In this document: piece after piece, positions 15,704 through 20,256 of the stretch
Numbering within the stretch: position 1 is the first letter of the stretch
Layout: every line of letters starts with the position of its first letter
The notes under the pieces: model-generated
The model's database searches: none
The model's input: only the letters and a program-made list of their open reading frames with translations
What the model was told of the DNA's origin: nothing
Assembly (NCBI GenBank): GCA_002407865.1
Contig: DHPI01000047.1
Location: forward strand, 6,266-26,521
Length of the DNA stretch: 20,256 nucleotides
Reading direction: 5' to 3'
From: Spirochaetia bacterium UBA5368
Lineage (GTDB): Bacteria > Spirochaetota > UBA4802 > UBA5368
Position numbers and translations under genes: made by a program

Positions 15704-18166
15704 GTGACGAAGAAGGATGGAAAAAAAGACGGCGTCGAAATAATGCAGAAAGTCATCAATGTAGAAATTGAAGAGCAGATGAAAGACGCATATATGGCCT
15801 ATGCAATGAGCGTTATCGTAGGCAGGGCCCTTCCTGATGTACGCGACGGCCTGAAACCGGTGCACCGCCGGATTTTGCATGCAATGAATGAACGCGCGTG
15901 GCGAAGCGATCGCCCGTACGTTAAATCCGCGAAAATCGTCGGAGAGGTCATCGGTAATTTTCATCCGCACGGCGACGTGGCGGTGTATGATACGATGGTG
16001 CGCATGGCGCAGGATTTTTCCATGCGGAGCCCGCTTATCGATGGGCAGGGCAATTTCGGTTCGGTCGACGGGGATCCGCCTGCGGCGTACAGGTATACGG
16101 AGGCACGCCTCGCGAAGCTCGCGGAGGATCTTTTAAAGGATATCGACAAGGAGACGGTCGATTTTACGCCGAATTTCGACGACACACGGAAAGAACCGCT
16201 GGTGCTGCCGGCGGCGTTTCCGAACCTGCTGGTCAACGGATCGTCCGGTATCGCTGTTGGTATGGCGACGAACATCCCCCCGCAAAACCTGGGTGAGGTT
16301 ATCGACGGAACCATTGAGCTTATCGACAATCCGGATATAAGCATTAAACAGCTTATAAAAATAATCAAGGGGCCGGATTTCCCGACCGCCGGCATTATTA
16401 TGGGATCGGATGGCATATACAAGGCGTATTCAACCGGCAGGGGCAGCATCATTATACGCGGAAGAATTGAATTTGAAGAGATAAAAAAGGGGCGTGAGGC
16501 GATTGTCATCACGGAAATCCCTTATCAGGTAAACAAGGCAACGCTCATTTCCCGCATTGCCGATCTCGTTAACAACAAGGTAATCGAAGGAATCGCGGAA
16601 TTGCGCGATGAATCGGACCGGTCGGGGTTGCGAATCGTGATAGGGCTGAAAAGGGATGCAAACAGCAGCGTCATTATCAATCAACTTTATAAGCACACGC
16701 CGCTTCAGACGTCGTTCGGCGTTATCCTCCTGGCGCTGGTGAATAACGAGCCGAAGGTGCTGGATTTAAAGGGGATGCTGTCTCATTATATTCTGCACCG
16801 CAAGAATGTGGTGACCCGGCGTACGCAGTATGAACTGAAAAAAGCGGAAGAAAGGGCGCACATACTCGAAGGTCTTAAAATTGCGCTGGATAACATCGAC
16901 GAGGTTATCAGCATTATCCGTTCTTCGAAAACGGTGGAAGATGCCGATGGGCGGCTGCGCAAGCGCTTCAAGCTGTCCGAGATACAATCCAAGGCGATTC
17001 TTGAAATGAGGCTGCAACGCCTTACCTCCCTTGAGGTTAAAAAGATCGTCGATGAGTTGAAAGCGCTGCTCAAGCTCATAGAGGAATTGAAGGCGATTCT
17101 CAAGAGCGATAAACGCATTCTCGGTATCGTAAAAGACGAGCTTTTGGCCATCAAGGAAAAATACAGCGATAAAAGAAGAACGGAAATACTGATCGGGGGA
17201 GAATCGTCAACGTCGTTTGACATGGAAGACCTCATCGCCGAGGAGGATATGGTTATCACCATTACGAATGACGGCTTTATCCGAAGGCTTTCCGTGGACA
17301 CCTTCAAGAAGCAGCGAAGGGGCGGCAAGGGTATTACGGGGATGTCGTCGAAAAAAGAAGATTTCATCAAGATGATGATGATCGCTTCCACGCACGACAT
17401 GATATTCCTTTTTTCAAATAAGGGAAAAATTTTCGCGCTCAAGACATATGAAATTCCAGCGGCGTCGAGGACCAGCAGGGGGAAATCGCTTAAGGGCATC
17501 ATCAATCTCTCGACGGGCGAGGATATTTCCGCGATATGCGCCGTACCGGATTTTGAGAACGAGGCGTTCCTGTGTATGGTGACCCGCACAGGCATCCTGA
17601 AAAAAACGGCGGTGGATGAATTCAGAAACGCGAAAAAGGGCGGTATTATCGCGCTCAATCTTCGAAAAGACGACGAGCTCGTCGAAGTCAAGCTGGTCAA
17701 CAAGGGGGATGATGTCGTCATCGCCTCCAGGAATGGATTGCTGCTGAAAACAAATCTTGCATCGATGCGTTCGATGGGCAGAAACTCTGCGGGGATCATC
17801 GGGATGCGCCTGTCGCAGAGTGACGCGGTCGTGGGGATGGATGTCGCCAGGAAAAATTCATCGCTGTTCGTAGTAAGCAGCCTTGGATTCGGGAAGCGCA
17901 TAGATTACAAGAACTTCCAGTCGAAGGGCAGGGGCGGCAAGGGTATGGCCTATCTCAAGGTGACCGATAAAAACGGCCCGGCTATCTCGATACGCTCGGT
18001 ATTTCCCGAGGATGAGATAATAATCGCGTCCAGAAGCGGCATGACGATACGGTTGCTTGCGCAGGATATTTCTCTCCAGGGAAGGGCTACCGTGGGCGTG
18101 AAGCTGCTCGATGTGGGAGAAAACGACGAGGTTACCGATTGCGCGGTGATTTCGGATGAAAAATGA
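15704..18166 (+). CDS. gyrA: DNA gyrase subunit A
   Basis: GyrA carries the DNA cleavage-religation site and the DNA-wrapping C-terminal domain. The 820-residue protein starts with GTG, preceded by AGGAG at 8 bases, so the start is well supported. Catalytic Tyr131 is in AYRYTEARLAKL. The quinolone-region helix reads HPHGDVAVYDTMVRMAQDFS: V92 replaces the Ser equivalent to E. coli S83, and the acidic D96 (E. coli D87) is kept. The GyrA box QRRGGKG at 537-543 identifies gyrase rather than topoisomerase IV. The C-terminal beta-pinwheel follows, with further GRGGKG-like repeats. There is no long acidic tail. It is the last gene of the dnaN-gyrA operon, ending at a strong terminator. Confidence 0.97.
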   Translation: MTKKDGKKDGVEIMQKVINVEIEEQMKDAYMAYAMSVIVGRALPDVRDGLKPVHRRILHAMNERAWRSDRPYVKSAKIVGEVIGNFHPHGDVAVYDTMVRMAQDFSMRSPLIDGQGNFGSVDGDPPAAYRYTEARLAKLAEDLLKDIDKETVDFTPNFDDTRKEPLVLPAAFPNLLVNGSSGIAVGMATNIPPQNLGEVIDGTIELIDNPDISIKQLIKIIKGPDFPTAGIIMGSDGIYKAYSTGRGSIIIRGRIEFEEIKKGREAIVITEIPYQVNKATLISRIADLVNNKVIEGIAELRDESDRSGLRIVIGLKRDANSSVIINQLYKHTPLQTSFGVILLALVNNEPKVLDLKGMLSHYILHRKNVVTRRTQYELKKAEERAHILEGLKIALDNIDEVISIIRSSKTVEDADGRLRKRFKLSEIQSKAILEMRLQRLTSLEVKKIVDELKALLKLIEELKAILKSDKRILGIVKDELLAIKEKYSDKRRTEILIGGESSTSFDMEDLIAEEDMVITITNDGFIRRLSVDTFKKQRRGGKGITGMSSKKEDFIKMMMIASTHDMIFLFSNKGKIFALKTYEIPAASRTSRGKSLKGIINLSTGEDISAICAVPDFENEAFLCMVTRTGILKKTAVDEFRNAKKGGIIALNLRKDDELVEVKLVNKGDDVVIASRNGLLLKTNLASMRSMGRNSAGIIGMRLSQSDAVVGMDVARKNSSLFVVSSLGFGKRIDYKNFQSKGRGGKGMAYLKVTDKNGPAISIRSVFPEDEIIIASRSGMTIRLLAQDISLQGRATVGVKLLDVGENDEVTDCAVISDEK

Positions 18167-18201
18167 TAAAAAAGGGGAGCGTTAAGCCCCCCTTTTTTAT
18201 C
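18165..18201. terminator. Bidirectional terminator between gyrA and the SPOR gene
   Basis: GATAAAAAAGGGG and CCCCTTTTTTATC are perfect 13-base arms around an 11-base loop, giving a GC cap and T-runs on both strands. It overlaps the gyrA stop codon and lies 1 base from the stop of the convergent SPOR gene, so it can end both transcripts. Confidence 0.88.
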
Positions 18202-18202
18202 G

Positions 18203-18958
18203 CTACTCTTTCACAAGATAACTTTCTTCATAGCGGCTGTTGGTCTGGATCTCCTTCATTACATCAACAGCCTTGTTTTTCGACGCGATAGGTCCTATCC
18301 GCACCCTGAAATAATTTTTTCCGTTGACCAGGCTGCGATCGATATAAGAATCGTAGCTGAGCTTTTTCAGTGATTCAACTTCGGCGAGCGCCTTGGCGCG
18401 TTTGTCGAACGACGCGACCTGAACTGCGTACCCCTTTTTATGAGTGGAAGCGTCATAGTTTTTTTCTTTTGACGATACCTCCACAATCCGGTGTTTCTTC
18501 GCAGGCTTTTCCTTTTTTGCGATATTTTTATGTTTGGCTGTCTGCTTTGGATTCTCGACGGCCGGTCTCTTTTCTGGCTCCATGGGGGGAATGACTTCCT
18601 GTATGGTATCGGACGTGAGTATGTCGGAGGATGCCGGATTTTTTCCGGCCGCAACGCTTTCGTTATTTTTCGCGAAATAATCCCTGCTTTTTTCATCGGG
18701 AGGCAGGATGCTGTTTTTTGAGGTATCGGGCGTGATTCCCGGTATATGCTCGTCGGTAATAGAGAGCGCCGATTTTGTATCCGCGGGATTCTCGGTTATG
18801 GGAAAATCGTACAGCGCATCTTTTGACGCAAACGTGTCTTCGGCTTTCGATCCGGGGTGTGTAAGGTTCATACCGAGCAAAAACGATATTATGATGACGC
18901 CGATAAACACCGCGCCAATAATTATTAAACGGGGCGTGTCGAGGTGAAGGATGTACAT
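18203..18958 (-). CDS. Membrane-anchored SPOR-domain protein
   Basis: The product has one N-terminal transmembrane helix (LIIIGAVFIGVIIISFLLGM, about residues 11-30 of the chosen start). A long Pro/Lys/Ser-rich low-complexity region follows. The C-terminal SPOR domain of about 75 residues has GYAVQVASFDKRAKALAEVE and then NYFRVRIGPIASKNKAVDVM. SPOR domains bind peptidoglycan stripped of stem peptides, typically at division septa, so this is a likely bitopic envelope or division protein with the domain in the periplasm. Three in-frame ATGs are possible: 19006 (267 residues, inside coaE), 18973 (forms ATGA with the coaE stop) and 18958, preferred here because AAGGA sits 7 bases upstream. It is the last gene of a - strand operon after coaE. 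Confidence 0.85.
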   Translation of the reverse strand: MYILHLDTPRLIIIGAVFIGVIIISFLLGMNLTHPGSKAEDTFASKDALYDFPITENPADTKSALSITDEHIPGITPDTSKNSILPPDEKSRDYFAKNNESVAAGKNPASSDILTSDTIQEVIPPMEPEKRPAVENPKQTAKHKNIAKKEKPAKKHRIVEVSSKEKNYDASTHKKGYAVQVASFDKRAKALAEVESLKKLSYDSYIDRSLVNGKNYFRVRIGPIASKNKAVDVMKEIQTNSRYEESYLVKE

Positions 18959-18969
18959 GTTTTTTTCCT

Positions 18970-19566
18970 TCATTCCTTTCGCGCGCATTTCATCAAACTG
19001 TTCCATATGTCTGCTACCTGCCTTCGTGTATTTTCCAGGGTTGAAGAATTATCTATTACATAATCGGCCAGCTGCTTCTTACGGTTGAGAGAAAATTGGT
19101 GATTCAACCGGGCCTGTATCTCCTCCGCTGTTATGCCGTCTCTTTTTATCCCGCGATTGATTACCTGTTCGCTTTCAGCGACGACAACGATGTTTTTATC
19201 CATATGGCGATCGAATCCGCTTTCAAAAAGAAGGGGGGTGTTTATCATGTAGATTGCGTCGGGATTTGATGAAACGATATCCATCACTCGTTGTAAAATA
19301 AGCGGGTGCGTGATGTCGTTGAGCCTCTGTACGCGGATCTCGTCGGAAAAAACCGTATTTGCAAATCTCCGCCGATCAAGGCCGCCGGTATCGGAAAGAA
19401 TACCATCGCCGAATTCCTTCACGAGCATGGCGAGGCCTTCCGAGCCAGGTTCGACAATTTCCCGCGCGATGATGTCGGTATCGATCACCCTTGCCCCAAG
19501 ATCCTCGAACATGGCGCATACCGTTCCCTTTCCTGACGCAAAAATGCCTGTCACGCCGATTTTCAT
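18970..19566 (-). CDS. coaE: Dephospho-CoA kinase
   Basis: CoaE phosphorylates the ribose 3'-hydroxyl of dephospho-CoA with ATP, the last step of coenzyme A synthesis. The 198-residue length is normal. The P-loop is GVTGIFASGKGTV at 4-16; the position after the Walker lysine is Gly, then Thr, unlike the common GSGKST, resembling the GKGT of adenylate kinases. VIDTDIIAREIVEPGS matches the substrate-binding segment of the family, and NDITHPLIL and NTPLLFESG match the later conserved blocks. The ATG at 19566 is preferred over 19572 because GGAGG lies 6 bases ahead of it. The upstream DUF115-like gene ends about 27 bases before, and the SPOR gene follows directly, so the three are probably one operon. 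Confidence 0.94.
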   Translation of the reverse strand: MKIGVTGIFASGKGTVCAMFEDLGARVIDTDIIAREIVEPGSEGLAMLVKEFGDGILSDTGGLDRRRFANTVFSDEIRVQRLNDITHPLILQRVMDIVSSNPDAIYMINTPLLFESGFDRHMDKNIVVVAESEQVINRGIKRDGITAEEIQARLNHQFSLNRKKQLADYVIDNSSTLENTRRQVADIWNSLMKCARKE

Positions 19567-19593
19567 ACACATCCTCCGTGCCGGGGGTACAAT

Positions 19594-20256
19594 TTATATA
19601 ACGTTGTTTATTTGCAAAAACCTGGTTAATGCGTTCATCGCACTGCGCGGAACCTCCCCGTGCGCCATATCAAAGGATGCTTTCAGGATAGATTGCACTA
19701 GTTTTGTATCGGAGAGAATTTTCCGCAGTTCTCTCGATGAAATACTGTTGGCGCAGGAGGGGGCGTCTGCGAGGATGGAATGTACATACTCCCGTTTGTT
19801 AATTCTGCCTGCGCACGATGTATCGATAAAGTTTTTCATGGTGATGGATGGTACGTGTGATAGTGGCATGCCCCGTGATTGTATGTTGTAAAAATTCGAT
19901 ATCCCGTTGCTTTGCATTGCGCTCTCAAGCGTTTCTTTATAGTGAACGAACGATTTTCGCGTAAATTTTCCGCACGACCTGAACCCCCCGCTCGATTTCA
20001 TGACATAATTGAAGTTGCGTGTTTCCCCTGGTTCCGTCCGCGTGGCATGATAAAGCGCGAACCGGTTTTGGTATGCGGTTCCCCGTGCATAAATTGCGTA
20101 ATCCGGAAAGCTGAAGTCGAATCCGATGAGCGCACACGATCTGAAACCGAAACGGAACGCCGCGAATACAGCATCGCCCGCCACAGTCCCCGTGTGCGAA
20201 TTTATCGTGCCGACGGCCCCGGGAGATAATTCATCAATCACCTGTGAGAGCGGATG
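19594..20256 (-). CDS. DUF115/MptE-like (Maf-type) protein, C-terminal part
   Basis: The reading frame continues past the window edge, so its start lies outside and about 220 C-terminal residues are visible. The segment GTVAGDAVFAAFRFGFRSCA followed by LIGFDFSFPDYAIYARGT resembles the conserved core of DUF115 proteins, annotated as 6-hydroxymethylpterin pyrophosphokinase MptE-like or motility-associated (Maf) glycosyltransferase-like. Some members glycosylate flagellin; the reaction here is unknown. Past the core are FVHYKETLESAMQSNGISNF and YNIQSRG, a region common at the end of this family, then a helical tail without recognised motifs. It lies just upstream of coaE on the same strand, with no terminator visible in the gap, suggesting cotranscription. 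Confidence 0.7.
   Translation of the reverse strand, partial: HPLSQVIDELSPGAVGTINSHTGTVAGDAVFAAFRFGFRSCALIGFDFSFPDYAIYARGTAYQNRFALYHATRTEPGETRNFNYVMKSSGGFRSCGKFTRKSFVHYKETLESAMQSNGISNFYNIQSRGMPLSHVPSITMKNFIDTSCAGRINKREYVHSILADAPSCANSISSRELRKILSDTKLVQSILKASFDMAHGEVPRSAMNALTRFLQINNVI

Noticed and set aside
16786..17901. Long open frame (371 codons) on the minus strand within gyrA
   Set aside because: It is fully antisense to the clear gyrA coding sequence, is rich in Ser and Ile as expected for a shadow frame, and shows no recognisable domain.

Overview
This window is the chromosomal replication-origin neighbourhood of a bacterium. The core is an ordered block on the + strand: an AT-rich oriC-like region, dnaA, a second AT-rich origin-like gap, then dnaN, recF, a DUF721/DciA-type gene, a RemB/DUF370-type gene, gyrB and gyrA. 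The SPOR-domain envelope protein and the exported CsgG-like/TPR protein suggest a Gram-negative (diderm) cell. The gene set and order resemble deep-branching spirochaetes, but recF-remB-gyrB order is also familiar from Firmicutes. Placement in or near Spirochaetota is a tentative inference from gene content; no marker in the window settles it. No tRNA, rRNA, CRISPR, transposase or phage gene was seen.

Left flank (1-7236): the N-terminal half of mnmG (- strand, cut by the window edge); a likely + strand operon of a macro-domain ADP-ribose hydrolase, pyrF, and a large c-di-GMP protein with a degenerate receiver, an intact GGDEF domain and degenerate GGDEF/EAL-like modules; then, convergent with it, a - strand pair made of a small PC4/YdbC-type single-strand nucleic-acid-binding protein and a cobalamin-binding-type radical SAM protein joined by an ATGA overlap.

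Origin (7238-10860): an exported CsgG-like/TPR protein ends in a hairpin terminator whose T-tract runs directly into a perfect DnaA box (TTATCCACA). About 300 bp of AT-rich DNA with several one-mismatch DnaA boxes and a perfect 28-bp palindrome lead to dnaA. The 265-bp dnaA-dnaN gap holds another perfect DnaA box (TTATTCACA), CTA-type triplets resembling a DnaA-trio, a very AT-rich stretch, an inverted repeat and a helically phased direct repeat. Together these look like a bipartite origin of the Bacillus subtilis type.

Replication operon (10861-18166): sliding clamp, RecF, a candidate replicative-helicase loader (DUF721), RemB-like protein and both gyrase subunits are packed with short gaps or overlaps, and end in a strong bidirectional terminator. 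Both gyrase subunits carry substitutions at positions tied to quinolone sensitivity in other bacteria.

Right flank (18203-20256, - strand): a DUF115/MptE-like protein (5' end outside the window), coaE, and a membrane-anchored SPOR-domain protein, apparently one operon facing the gyrase operon.
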